From assembly GCF_027359925.1 (NCBI RefSeq), contig NZ_CP114767.1, positions 3,162,001 through 3,226,000 on the forward strand: DNA of 64,000 nucleotides, written 5' to 3'. A program made the position numbers and the translations under genes. The notes below the pieces were generated by a model. The model was not told the origin of the DNA, made no database searches, and saw only the letters and a program-made list of their open reading frames with translations. The stretch's first letter is position 1; each line of letters begins with the position of its first letter. Of this stretch, positions 27,079-35,126 are shown in pieces. Origin of the DNA: Hymenobacter canadensis (GTDB lineage: Bacteria > Bacteroidota > Bacteroidia > Cytophagales > Hymenobacteraceae).

Positions 27079-28158
27079 CTACCGCGCAAAAAACGCCTGC
27101 ACGCCGCGTCGGCCGCTGGCCATCAGGCGCTGCTTGTCGGCGTCGGGCATGCGCTTGATTTTGGGGGCGAAGCCTTCAGTGTTGATGCTGACGGTACGGG
27201 GCCAGTCCTGGGCGCGGGTGGGGTTGAGGGTTTCCTCGGTGAGGTTGTAGAGGGCCCCGATGTAGCTGCCGAAGCCGTTGATATCGTAAGGGGCCAGCTG
27301 CTGGCGGCCGGTGGGCAGCGTGTCGCAGGCAATCTGCTCGGCCCGATCCAGGCGCATGCCCAGGGTTTCGGGGTTGTACACGCGGCCTTCGGCGTCGGGC
27401 TTGGTGGAGGCGGAAAGCTGCGCGGGCAGGTAGCGCGGGTAGTCGAACAGCTCCACGGGGTAGTTAGCCAGCAGGCCGCCATCTACCAGCACCTGCACGG
27501 GCTGGCCTTTCTCGGGCTTGCCCTGAATGACGTTGCCGCGGGCATCGAGCAGCACGGCCCGGAAATAAAGCGGGATGCTCATGCTGATGCGCACGGCATC
27601 GGCCACGCGCAGGGTGGGGTCGGTTTCATGGCTGAACACCTGCACCCGCTGCTGGGTGAGGTTGGTGCCGGTGGTGTAGAGGTCGAGGTAGCGGCCGGGC
27701 TGCTGCTGGGTTAGCTGGTGCAGCTCGGCCAGCGTGAGATTGGGGTTGCCGGTTTTGCGGGCTACCAGCTGCATCAGGTGTTCGGTGAGGGCGTCGCCAC
27801 GGTACCAGCCGAACTGCTTGGTGAGGCGGTGGCTACCCCCGAAAAACAGGAAACGGCCGTCGTTGAAGCGCTGAATGGGCGTGTTGTTCACCACGTCGAT
27901 GATTTCGCGGGGCGAGTAGCCCACGGCCAGCAGCGCCGCCTGAATGGCCCCGGCCGAGGTGCCGCCCACCCGCTGCAAGCCCGCCAGCACGCCCTGCCGC
28001 TCCAGCTCCTCCAGCGCCCCGCCGTAGGCCACGCCCCGGATGCCGCCGCCTTCCATCACCAGGTTGCGGTACACGGGCCGGGCCGCCGGCTGAGCCGCGG
28101 GCTGGGCCAGCGCGGGCAGGCTGCCAAGCAGCCAGAATAACAGGAATCGGTAGCGCAT
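27079..28158 (-). CDS. Patatin-like phospholipase, exported
   Basis: The 359-residue protein has a signal peptide (LLGSLPALAQ, about 1-19) and a patatin domain: oxyanion hole GGGIRG (37-42), nucleophile Ser68 in GTSAG and catalytic Asp226 in VDGGLL. Patatins use a Ser-Asp dyad to hydrolyse acyl esters of lipids. The export signal places it in the periplasm or outer membrane. Single gene, flanked by a palindromic repeat downstream. Confidence 0.92.
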   Translation of the reverse strand: MRYRFLLFWLLGSLPALAQPAAQPAARPVYRNLVMEGGGIRGVAYGGALEELERQGVLAGLQRVGGTSAGAIQAALLAVGYSPREIIDVVNNTPIQRFNDGRFLFFGGSHRLTKQFGWYRGDALTEHLMQLVARKTGNPNLTLAELHQLTQQQPGRYLDLYTTGTNLTQQRVQVFSHETDPTLRVADAVRISMSIPLYFRAVLLDARGNVIQGKPEKGQPVQVLVDGGLLANYPVELFDYPRYLPAQLSASTKPDAEGRVYNPETLGMRLDRAEQIACDTLPTGRQQLAPYDINGFGSYIGALYNLTEETLNPTRAQDWPRTVSINTEGFAPKIKRMPDADKQRLMASGRRGVQAFFAR

Positions 28159-28192
28159 AAAACGGACAGGTAAACCGGTAACGACAGGAGCT

Positions 28193-28200
28193 CAAATATA
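28193..28200 (-). promoter_or_regulatory. Bacteroidota -7 box TATATTTG for the patatin gene
   Basis: An exact TAnnTTTG match on the minus strand, 34 bases before the ATG at 28158. Confidence 0.62.
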
Positions 28201-28231
28201 CCGGGGAAGTTGCAGCCGGGCTACTGCCGGA

Positions 28232-28354
28232 CCGTAGCGCGAACGTTACAGTTCGCGCTACGGCGCCGTTCGGACCTTGCCGTTCGGATGTTGCGGTCCG
28301 GGCGCCGCCGTTCGAACGGCATGACGGCGCGAACTACAAAGTTCGCGCTACGGC
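28232..28354. repeat. Composite repeat with GTAGCGCGAAC hairpins
   Basis: Hairpin A (28232-28263) has arms CCGTAGCGCGAAC / GTTCGCGCTACGG. Hairpin B (28327-28348) has arms GCGCGAAC / GTTCGCGC with the further tail GCTACGGC. The GC-rich centre holds several CGTTCGGA/TCCGAACG-like units. It is a different family from the GAGCG repeats. It lies between divergent promoters of the patatin and threonine dehydrogenase genes. Confidence 0.8.
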
Positions 28355-28386
28355 ATAACTGCCCTCCCCGAAACCCCGGCGGCCCG

Positions 28387-28394
28387 TATCTTTG
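28387..28394 (+). promoter_or_regulatory. Bacteroidota -7 box TATCTTTG for the threonine dehydrogenase gene
   Basis: An exact TAnnTTTG match, 40 bases before the ATG at 28435, directly after the repeat. Confidence 0.65.
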
Positions 28395-28434
28395 TATTTC
28401 TTCACCACCCAGTTCCCCCTCCCCACCCTCCCGA

Positions 28435-29424
28435 ATGACTACATCCAGCACTTCCGCCACCACCCCCGGCGACACCATCCTCGTTATCGGCGCCGGCGGA
28501 CAGCTGGGCCTGGAGCTCACCCACGAGCTGCGCCAGATGTACGGCGCCTCCAACGTAGTGGCCGCCGATGTGCGCGCCCCTCAGGATGCCGAAACCACTC
28601 AGGCCGGCCCCTTCGAGCTGCTGGATGTGCTGGATAAGAACCGCCTGGAAGACGTGATGCGCCAGTACAAGCCCACGCAGGTGTACCACTTGGCGGCGCT
28701 GCTGTCGGCCACAGCCGAGAAGAACCCCAAGTTTGGCTGGCAGCTGAACATGGACGGCCTGTTTCACGTGCTGGATGCGGCCGTGGACCTGGGCGTGCGG
28801 CAGGTGTACTGGCCCAGCAGCATTGCCGTGTTCGGCCCCGATACTCCGCGCGACAACACGCCCCAGCTCACTATCATGAACCCCAACACGGTGTACGGCA
28901 TCAGCAAGCTGGCCGGGGAGCAGTGGTGCGAGTGGTACTTCCGCAAGCACGGCCTGGATGTGCGCAGCCTGCGCTACCCCGGCCTCATCGGCTACAAAAG
29001 CCTGCCCGGCGGCGGCACTACCGACTACGCCGTGGACATCTACCACAAGGCCGTGGCCGGCGAGAACTTCGAGTGCTTCCTGAGCGAGGATACCTACCTG
29101 CCCATGATGTACATGCCCGACGCGTTGAAGGCCACCCTCGACCTGATGCACGCCCCCGCCGATAACATCAAAGTGCGCAGCTCCTACAACCTGGGGGCTA
29201 TGAGCTTCAGCCCGAAGGAAATTACGGCCAGCATCCAGCGTCACTACCCCGAGTTCCAAGTGTCGTACAAGCCCGACGCCCGCCAGCAGATTGCCGATTC
29301 CTGGCCCGCCAGCATCGACGACAGCCAAGCCCGCCAGGACTGGAACTGGCAGCCCCAGTTCACGCTGGACAAGATGACCGACGACATGCTGCTACACCTG
29401 AAAGAGGCCGTGGTGCTGAAGTAG
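28435..29424 (+). CDS. L-threonine 3-dehydrogenase, extended SDR type
   Basis: The 329-residue protein is an NAD-dependent epimerase/dehydratase-like SDR matching the L-threonine dehydrogenases known from Cytophaga and Flavobacterium relatives. Motifs are GAGGQLG (19-25), YHLAALLSA, WPSSIAVFGP, the YGISK catalytic Tyr154/Lys158 and LRYPGLIG. It oxidises L-threonine to 2-amino-3-ketobutyrate, the substrate of Kbl encoded 1.6 kb to the left. The frame is open from 28210 but upstream codons lie in the GTAGCGCGAAC repeat; the ATG at 28435 follows a good -7 box. Confidence 0.9.
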   Translation: MTTSSTSATTPGDTILVIGAGGQLGLELTHELRQMYGASNVVAADVRAPQDAETTQAGPFELLDVLDKNRLEDVMRQYKPTQVYHLAALLSATAEKNPKFGWQLNMDGLFHVLDAAVDLGVRQVYWPSSIAVFGPDTPRDNTPQLTIMNPNTVYGISKLAGEQWCEWYFRKHGLDVRSLRYPGLIGYKSLPGGGTTDYAVDIYHKAVAGENFECFLSEDTYLPMMYMPDALKATLDLMHAPADNIKVRSSYNLGAMSFSPKEITASIQRHYPEFQVSYKPDARQQIADSWPASIDDSQARQDWNWQPQFTLDKMTDDMLLHLKEAVVLK

Positions 29425-29434
29425 CCGGCATTAT

Positions 29435-29920
29435 ATGCTATTGAGCTTCGGAAGTTCCTTGTTGTCAACTGTCGGAGTTGTGACACAACTTGGCTTGGCA
29501 TTCCTGTTGTTCCGGTTTCTTTTTCGCACCCTTGTACGCCGGGGCGAGCTGCGCTTTCCTAACCCGTTTCAGCCGGGCTGGAAGCAGCTGCAACGGCAGT
29601 ACGGAATTGCACAGATTGTTCGCCCTACTGAACAGGTGTCTGGTTTTATTGGCGCCGTCCCGTGTGATCTTAAGGTTAGGTTAGAGGCACAGCATTGGGT
29701 CTTGCAAGGCATCAGTGTAGCGGGGCTGCTTGTCCGGATTCCGTATGCTGATATTGAATCCCTGCAAACCCCGACCTCCTTCCAGGTTATGCGCTTCAGC
29801 GAAAAAGAGTACACAGCCGGAGTGTTCCGGATTGGAAAGGTGCGCGTGGAACTGCCCGCGTACTGGGCCGACCAGCTACTGCAACACATGGCTGCCGCTG
29901 GCGCTACTGTAATATCCTGA
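29435..29920 (+). CDS. Membrane-anchored protein of unknown function
   Basis: The 161-residue product has one N-terminal membrane helix (VVTQLGLAFLLFRFLFRTLV) and a soluble C-terminal domain of about 110 residues with alternating strands (LKVRLEAQHWVLQGISVAGL, ADIESLQTPTSFQVMRFSEK). I do not recognise a family. It begins ten bases after the threonine dehydrogenase stop, so it may be cotranscribed. A terminator follows. Confidence 0.72.
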   Translation: MLLSFGSSLLSTVGVVTQLGLAFLLFRFLFRTLVRRGELRFPNPFQPGWKQLQRQYGIAQIVRPTEQVSGFIGAVPCDLKVRLEAQHWVLQGISVAGLLVRIPYADIESLQTPTSFQVMRFSEKEYTAGVFRIGKVRVELPAYWADQLLQHMAAAGATVIS

Positions 29921-29944
29921 CACTCGGTCCTGACAACACCTCAG

Positions 29945-29976
29945 CCGCCCCGCCTCATCCGGTGGGGCGGTTTTGT
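29945..29976 (+). terminator. Rho-independent terminator
   Basis: Stem CCGCCCCGCC / GGTGGGGCGG (one G-U pair) followed by TTTTGTTTT, 25 bases after the stop of the preceding gene. Confidence 0.82.
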
Positions 29977-30048
29977 TTTCTGCTGCTTGGCAGAAAACCT
30001 CCGACCGTTGGTTGCGTTCCTGAAACTGCACCCTTTTCGCGCCCTGCC

Positions 30049-30780
30049 ATGATTGTCAACCATACGCCCGCCGGCTGGCAGATTATTTACCAGCAGGCCC
30101 ACGCGCTGCTGGCGGCCCAGCTGCTGCACCAGTGGCCCCCGTTTCTGGCCCCCGACCAGTGGGTGGGCCTGCTGGCCGCCGCCGCCCAGCACGACGACGA
30201 GCAGGCCGACTGGACCGGGCACTACGGCCTCACGCCCGCCGGAGCCCCGGCCAACTTCACCATGAAGGAATTTTCAATGGAGCAGGCCACCCGCCTGATG
30301 AATGCCGCGCGGTTTCAGGGCCGCTGGCGCAGTTTGCTCACGAGCCTGCACCTGAGCAAGCTTTACGAGAGTCTGCGGGGCCAGAAGCCAGAAATCGACG
30401 CGTTTCTGGATGAGCAGCTGGCCAGTCAGCAGCGCTGGCGGCGGGAGCTGAAAATCAAAAAGGCCGAGGCTGAGCAGGCCTACGCCCTGCTGCACTGGTG
30501 CGACCGGCTCAGCCTGATTCTATGCCGCCGGGAGCTGCCTGAGATGGGCCGGGCCCTGGAAATATACCGCGGCCCCGACGGCCACACGCACCGGGTGCTG
30601 CGCCCCACCGAGGATGGCCCCGTGCAGGTACAGCCCTGGCCCTTCCGCGAGCCGCAGGTTGAGGTGAGCGTAGAAGCTTCCGTGCTACACCAGCTGCAGT
30701 TCACGAACGACGCCGAGCTAGCCGCCGCTTTGCGCGAAGCGCCCATCGAAACTCTGCGCTGGGAGCTGACGAAAGGCTAA
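30049..30780 (+). CDS. DUF3891 family protein
   Basis: The 243-residue cytoplasmic protein shows the DUF3891 pattern: MIVNHTPAGWQIIYQQAH at the start, the conserved QHDDEQADW acidic/histidine motif (near residue 50) and the C-terminal WCDRLSLILCRRELP segment. The His-Asp-Asp-Glu arrangement recalls the metal-dependent HD superfamily, so a phosphohydrolase activity is conceivable but unproven. The open frame starts at 29962, but the region before 30049 covers the preceding terminator. Confidence 0.85.
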   Translation: MIVNHTPAGWQIIYQQAHALLAAQLLHQWPPFLAPDQWVGLLAAAAQHDDEQADWTGHYGLTPAGAPANFTMKEFSMEQATRLMNAARFQGRWRSLLTSLHLSKLYESLRGQKPEIDAFLDEQLASQQRWRRELKIKKAEAEQAYALLHWCDRLSLILCRRELPEMGRALEIYRGPDGHTHRVLRPTEDGPVQVQPWPFREPQVEVSVEASVLHQLQFTNDAELAAALREAPIETLRWELTKG

Positions 30781-30792
30781 CATCTGGGGCAT

Positions 30793-30877
30793 CTGTCATC
30801 CTGACGCAAGAAGGACCTTGCCACACCGGAACGATTTGTTCTGGTGTGGCAAGGTCCTTCCTGCGTCAGGATGACAG
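30793..30877. repeat. Palindromic repeat (AAGGACCTT subtype) between convergent genes
   Basis: Arms CTGTCATCCTGACGCA and complement pair through AAGGACCTTGCCACACC with a short loop. It starts 12 bases after one stop and ends 7 bases before the other, so it fills a convergent intergenic space like a bidirectional terminator, but without T-runs. Confidence 0.9.
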
Positions 30878-30884
30878 AGTCAGC

Positions 30885-31703
30885 TTACAGCTTCTCTATC
30901 GGCTTGGGGTTCTGCATGACGCCGGCGGGCACGTTGCTGAAGGCCGAAATGTGGCCCAGACCGCGGCCATCTTTACCATCGGTGCGGTCAGTGGCCAGCA
31001 TCAGGCCGTTGTATTTCTGGTAGCCGGTCCAGCGGCGGCGGAAGGCGGGCTGGGCGTCGGTGGCTTTGGGGAAGTAGGCCCACTCCTCCAGCAGGTTGGT
31101 TTTGGGGTTGATAAGCACTTCGTACTTGTTGTCGGGCGTCACGCCCACGTTCTTGAAGGTCATGTTGAGCACCTCGGCTGGCTGCCCGTCCATGAACTTG
31201 CCCGCGCCCTTGTAAGTCAGCGTCACGCCCGAATCCTTGAGCTTGAAGGGCATCAGCAGCCACCACGAGTTATTCACCCAGATGGGGTACATGCGGCTGA
31301 GCAGCTTCTCGCCATCGGGCGTGGCCGAAATGTCGCGGCCGTTGCGGAAGGCTTTGCCCTGCTTGCTTTGCAGATTATACACGGCCACGGTGCTGTCCTT
31401 CTGCCAGCGGAAGTCGCCGGTCTGCTTGTCCCAGAGCTGGTAGGAGCCGTCGAGGAAGTCCCAGCCCAGCAGGCGGGTCTGCTGCCAGGCCGGGTAGCCG
31501 CCCATGGCCAGCATCACCTTATCGGCCAGCTGCGTGGCTTTGGCGTCGGAGCCGGCTGCATCGAAGCCCTGGGCCGCCGGGTAGGAGCCTTTCGGGGCTT
31601 TGGCGGGCTTCTGGGCGGCGGCCGGGCTGGTGCGGTCAGGAGCTGATTGGCAGGAGCCTGCCAGGGGCAGAGCCGCCAGCGCGGCTACGAGAAGAAAACG
31701 CAT
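30885..31703 (-). CDS. Lipoprotein of unknown function, LolA-like in outline
   Basis: The 272-residue protein has a lipobox (PLAGSCQSAP, Cys18), a low-complexity Pro/Ala/Lys stretch to about residue 45 and a beta-rich domain (WDFLDGSYQLWDKQTGDFRW, FMDGQPAEVLNMTFKNVGV, YEVLINPKTNLLEEWAYF). The alternation of strands and the reading of a lipid-carrier-type half barrel recall LolA/outer membrane lipoprotein-sorting relatives; this is inference only. Confidence 0.78.
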   Translation of the reverse strand: MRFLLVAALAALPLAGSCQSAPDRTSPAAAQKPAKAPKGSYPAAQGFDAAGSDAKATQLADKVMLAMGGYPAWQQTRLLGWDFLDGSYQLWDKQTGDFRWQKDSTVAVYNLQSKQGKAFRNGRDISATPDGEKLLSRMYPIWVNNSWWLLMPFKLKDSGVTLTYKGAGKFMDGQPAEVLNMTFKNVGVTPDNKYEVLINPKTNLLEEWAYFPKATDAQPAFRRRWTGYQKYNGLMLATDRTDGKDGRGLGHISAFSNVPAGVMQNPKPIEKL

Positions 31704-31860
31704 AGAACAAGAGCAAAAAGCAGGAAATGAAACCAGGCAGCAAAGTAGCTCGCCCGCGCGGCTTCTCTACGCAAAGTCCCCGGATTTGATCAACTCTATC
31801 GAACGCCACCTGCGCCGGGCCCGTACTAACCGCAAACCTTTCCTCCGAACTACGCGCCTT

Positions 31861-32829
31861 ATGGCTACCCATTACAAACTTTCCGACGTCCTCAATATTC
31901 TCAAAACCACGGCCGGGGAGTTCATGGTCAACAACTCCTTTCGGCACGCGGCGGCCCTGTCGTACTACACCATTTTCTCGCTGCCCCCGCTGCTGCTCAT
32001 CGTCATCACGGTGGCCAGCTCAGTGTACGGCAGTGAGGCCGTTACGGGCCAGGTGTACGGGCAGCTGCGGGGCTTTGTCGGGCCCGATTCGGCCAAGTTC
32101 CTGCAGGATTCCATTGCCGAGTTCACCAAGCAGCAAAAGAGCGGGCTGGCCGCCGTCATCGGCATCGGCACCCTGATTTTTGCCGCTACCACCTTCTTCG
32201 TGACGCTGCAGGAAAGCATCAACGACATCTGGAACCTGAAGGTGAAGCCGCGCAACGGCATCTGGCAGTTTGTGCGCGACCGGCTGCTCTCGTTCGGCCT
32301 GATTCTGAGCGTGGCGCTGCTGCTGCTCGTTTCGTTCGTTATCAGCGCCATGCTGTCGGTGTTTACCGGCTATCTGCAGCGGCTGCTGCCCGAAGTCACG
32401 GTGGTGATTATCCACTTGGTGGACTTCGGCCTCTCGCTGTTTATCACCTCGCTGCTGTTTGCCCTCATCTACCGTTTCCTGCCCGATGCCATCATCCGGT
32501 GGCGCGACGTGGGCGTGGGCGCCTTCATCACGGCCCTGCTGTTCATGATTGGCAAATACCTGATTGCCGCCTACATCTCTTATGCCGAGCCGGGCTCGGC
32601 TTTCGGGGCGGCCGGCTCGGCCATTCTGCTGCTGCTGTGGGTGAACTACTCGTCGCTGATCATCTTCTTCGGAGCTGAGTTCACCCAGGAATTCGCCGAC
32701 GCCTTTGGGCAGAAGGTGCAGCCCAAGGCCCACGCCGTGCGCATCGAAACGCGGGAGGTACCCAAGGGCGAAAGCCACGAGGAAATCACGACGGGCCGCC
32801 CCCGCGCTGAGGGTCGCTGGCGGGCATAG
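31861..32829 (+). CDS. YihY/BrkB family inner membrane protein
   Basis: The 322-residue protein has six hydrophobic segments and the family hallmarks FRHAAALSYYTIFSLPPLL, the AATTFFVTLQESINDIWNLK segment, FRFLPDAIIRWRDVGVGAF-like loop and ILLLLWVNYSSLIIFFGAEF. YihY/BrkB proteins were once called RNase BN; the true function is unsettled. The C-terminal 35 residues are charged and cytoplasmic. The frame is open from 31600, but the ATG at 31861 starts the conserved domain. Confidence 0.92.
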   Translation: MATHYKLSDVLNILKTTAGEFMVNNSFRHAAALSYYTIFSLPPLLLIVITVASSVYGSEAVTGQVYGQLRGFVGPDSAKFLQDSIAEFTKQQKSGLAAVIGIGTLIFAATTFFVTLQESINDIWNLKVKPRNGIWQFVRDRLLSFGLILSVALLLLVSFVISAMLSVFTGYLQRLLPEVTVVIIHLVDFGLSLFITSLLFALIYRFLPDAIIRWRDVGVGAFITALLFMIGKYLIAAYISYAEPGSAFGAAGSAILLLLWVNYSSLIIFFGAEFTQEFADAFGQKVQPKAHAVRIETREVPKGESHEEITTGRPRAEGRWRA

Positions 32830-32875
32830 TGTCCGGCAGGCTGCCAGCCTGAATTTCTAGTAGGCCTTAAAGTCT

Positions 32876-32936
32876 GCCATCTGCGCCACAGCCACCGGAT
32901 AGAATCTGGTGACTGTGGCGCAGATGGCTTTTTCTT
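32876..32936 (+). terminator. Strong rho-independent terminator after the YihY gene
   Basis: A 21-bp stem (GCCATCTGCGCCACAG at 32876, complement ending 32928, one G-U position) is followed by TTTTTCTTT. The stop codon is 46 bases upstream. Confidence 0.88.
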
Positions 32937-33026
32937 TACTCAAACATTCTGCAAGCGTTAAATTAAAAAGTCTGACAGAACGATATTCTGGGCGGCTGGC
33001 GGCATACAGCCTGACGGACAAACGTG

Positions 33027-33034
33027 TAGGTTTG
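33027..33034 (+). promoter_or_regulatory. Bacteroidota -7 box TAGGTTTG
   Basis: An exact TAnnTTTG match, 31 bases before the ATG of the outer membrane protein gene at 33066. Confidence 0.6.
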
Positions 33035-33065
33035 GCTCACTCTTTCTCCCGCTCCTCCCAGCCCT

Positions 33066-34280
33066 ATGTCCCGTCTGTCTGTACTCCGTTTTCTGTTCCC
33101 GGCCTGCCTGTTTGCCAGCCATGCCTACGCGCAGCAGCCGGCCACCCGGCCTCTCTCCTTTGGCCCGGCCGTGGGCCCGGTTCTCGACCAACAGGAAAAG
33201 CGCGACTACGGGCTGCTGCCGGAATACTCGGCCAGGGATTTCCAGGAAGCGCGCCTACTGCAAAACCTGGCCCCCGACAGTGCCCTGACCCTGCAGGTGC
33301 AGCTGCTGGATGGCCGCACGGTGCTGCGGCCCTACACCCCGGCCGAGCTAGCTGCAATCCGCAGCCGCGTTGCGGCCCGGCAGCAGGAGGTGGCAGCCGC
33401 CAGCCAGCCCGGCACTACAGCTGCACCCGATTCGGTGGGCCGCCGCTACCGGGTTACGCTGCGCTCCGGCTCGGCTTTCGATGGCGAGCTGACGGACCGC
33501 CAACCCCAGCGGCTGCAGTTCCTCACCAAAGACCTAGGCGTGGTGCAGGTGGAGCGGGCCAACATCGAGCGGCTGGAGGAGCTGACGTCGGAGGTAGCCC
33601 GCCGCCCGGCCAACTGGCACGACATCGGCAACGGCAACCGCCTGTTCTTCGCGCCCACCGCCCGCAATCTGCGCAAGGACGAAGGCAACCTGCAAGCCAT
33701 CAGCCTCTACTTTCTGGGAGCCAACTACGGCTTCACCGACAATTTTTCCATGGGGCTGATGTTTTCGGTCATCCCCACAGTACCGCTGCAGTACCAGTTC
33801 CTAGCCCTCACGCCTAAGTTCTCAGCCAGGATATCGGAGAAGTGGCACGCTGGCGCCGGCCTGCTTTACCTGCGCATTCCGGACTTCAATGATGACAACA
33901 GCTCTTTCGGCGTAGGGCTAGCCTACGGGGTAGCCACCTATGGCTCGTCCGACAATAACTTCACCGTAGGCCTGGGCTATGGGTTTTCTGGCGGCGACAT
34001 AGGCTCTACGCCGGTGCTGCAGATTGGCGGCCAAAAGCGCATCAGCCGCCGAGTTTCACTAATCAGTGAAAACTATATTATCGCCAACTCTGAAGCGGGA
34101 ATGGGCGGGCTGTATGGCGCCAAAATCAATTGGCGGCGCGCCTCCCTGGGTTTGGGCGCCTTCTACGCGCTGGCCTACAAAAATGACGATTACAACGATT
34201 ACAGCCCGCGCATTCTCTCTTCCTACATCATCCCGGTGTACTACGACTTTACGTTCCGCTTCGGCAAAGGCAGCAAGTAA
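33066..34280 (+). CDS. Outer membrane beta-barrel protein of unknown function
   Basis: The 404-residue product has a signal peptide (PACLFASHAYAQ, cleavage near residue 23), an N-terminal soluble region with a small strand-rich domain (about 125-180, RYRVTLRSGSAFDGELTD and LQFLTKDLGVVQVERANIE) and a C-terminal half made of amphipathic strands ending YDFTFRFGKGSK. The strand pattern (ANYGFTDNFSMGLMFSVIP, AYGVATYGSSDNNFTVGLGYG) is that of a barrel of about twelve strands. No enzymatic motif is visible. Confidence 0.8.
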   Translation: MSRLSVLRFLFPACLFASHAYAQQPATRPLSFGPAVGPVLDQQEKRDYGLLPEYSARDFQEARLLQNLAPDSALTLQVQLLDGRTVLRPYTPAELAAIRSRVAARQQEVAAASQPGTTAAPDSVGRRYRVTLRSGSAFDGELTDRQPQRLQFLTKDLGVVQVERANIERLEELTSEVARRPANWHDIGNGNRLFFAPTARNLRKDEGNLQAISLYFLGANYGFTDNFSMGLMFSVIPTVPLQYQFLALTPKFSARISEKWHAGAGLLYLRIPDFNDDNSSFGVGLAYGVATYGSSDNNFTVGLGYGFSGGDIGSTPVLQIGGQKRISRRVSLISENYIIANSEAGMGGLYGAKINWRRASLGLGAFYALAYKNDDYNDYSPRILSSYIIPVYYDFTFRFGKGSK

Positions 34281-34327
34281 GGCGCCTTTAAGCACCTGTA
34301 TTGGCAGCCAGGTGATACATTTAACGC

Positions 34328-35047
34328 ATGAAAATTTTTATCCTACGCATTGTATTGCTGATAAGCCTATGCAGCACTACCCTTACGGGCCACGCCCAGA
34401 CCGCCCCCGACAGCCTGGCCGAACAGAAAACGATTCGCCTGGCCGGCGCTGATATCTGCCGGCAGCTGGAAGTCGAAGACAAGAAGAAGCCGCTCAGCAA
34501 GCTCTCCAAGGATGAAGCGCAGCAGCTTTTTGTCCGTCTGACGATGATCAGCGCCGCCAACAACCCCGACTTCATGACCCTGCTTACCAGCGGCGGCGGT
34601 GAGGGCACCCGCGACGCCATCAAGGCCAGGGGCGAGGAGATAGGGCGCCAGATAGCCATGTGGCTACTGGTCAACTGTCCCGTCGGTCAGCAGTTGTTCA
34701 TTCGCTTGGGTGCCGAACAACTAAACCAGCCGCAGCCAGTGCCCCTGCGGCCGGAGGAAGAAAAAGCCCTCCGGCCGGTAGCCAGCGCCCTCTGCCGCGA
34801 CCTGCAGCCCCGGATTGCCACCATCAAAGCCCTGAGCGCTGATGAGCGCCAGCAGGTAATGGTCCAGGCGTTTGAAAAGCACCTAAAGACTCACGCCACG
34901 CAGCTCAAGAAAGTATTCGGCGCCGACATATTCGAGAATCAGGACCGCATGCGCGACATGGGCACCAAAGTAGGCCTGCAGATGGCGTTGGAATGCCCCG
35001 AAGCGGTGATGCTCTTCTCTGACTTCAACAAGACAACGCAGGAATAA
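34328..35047 (+). CDS. Exported protein with internal duplication, unknown function
   Basis: The 239-residue product has a signal peptide (cleavage near GHAQ, residue 24) and two copies of a helical domain, about 41-124 and 152-230. Shared positions are CR near the start (Cys44, Cys156), a LSxDExQQ turn, GxxxGxQxA and a CP pair (Cys117, Cys223) followed by LF. The matching cysteines are 106-112 residues apart, so each unit probably forms its own disulfide. A 7-of-8 -7 box (TACATTTA, 34316-34323) lies four bases before the ATG. Family unknown. Confidence 0.8.
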   Translation: MKIFILRIVLLISLCSTTLTGHAQTAPDSLAEQKTIRLAGADICRQLEVEDKKKPLSKLSKDEAQQLFVRLTMISAANNPDFMTLLTSGGGEGTRDAIKARGEEIGRQIAMWLLVNCPVGQQLFIRLGAEQLNQPQPVPLRPEEEKALRPVASALCRDLQPRIATIKALSADERQQVMVQAFEKHLKTHATQLKKVFGADIFENQDRMRDMGTKVGLQMALECPEAVMLFSDFNKTTQE

Positions 35048-35063
35048 CAGACTCCTACTTTCA

Positions 35064-35102
35064 GCAAAAAAGGGCCCGGCATTACTGAATGCCGGGCCCT
35101 TG
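35064..35102. terminator. Bidirectional rho-independent terminator
   Basis: A-run, 13-bp stem AGGGCCCGGCATT / AATGCCGGGCCCT with a four-base loop, then TTGC. It separates the convergent 34328 gene and rlmN. Confidence 0.9.
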
Positions 35103-35126
35103 CGGTTGTATGGGGAGGTGCGCCGC

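Noticed and set aside
30793..30877. Rho-independent terminator call for the GAGCG-family palindromes
   Set aside because: They have long stems but no T-run on either side, so they were listed as repeats; a role in termination remains possible.
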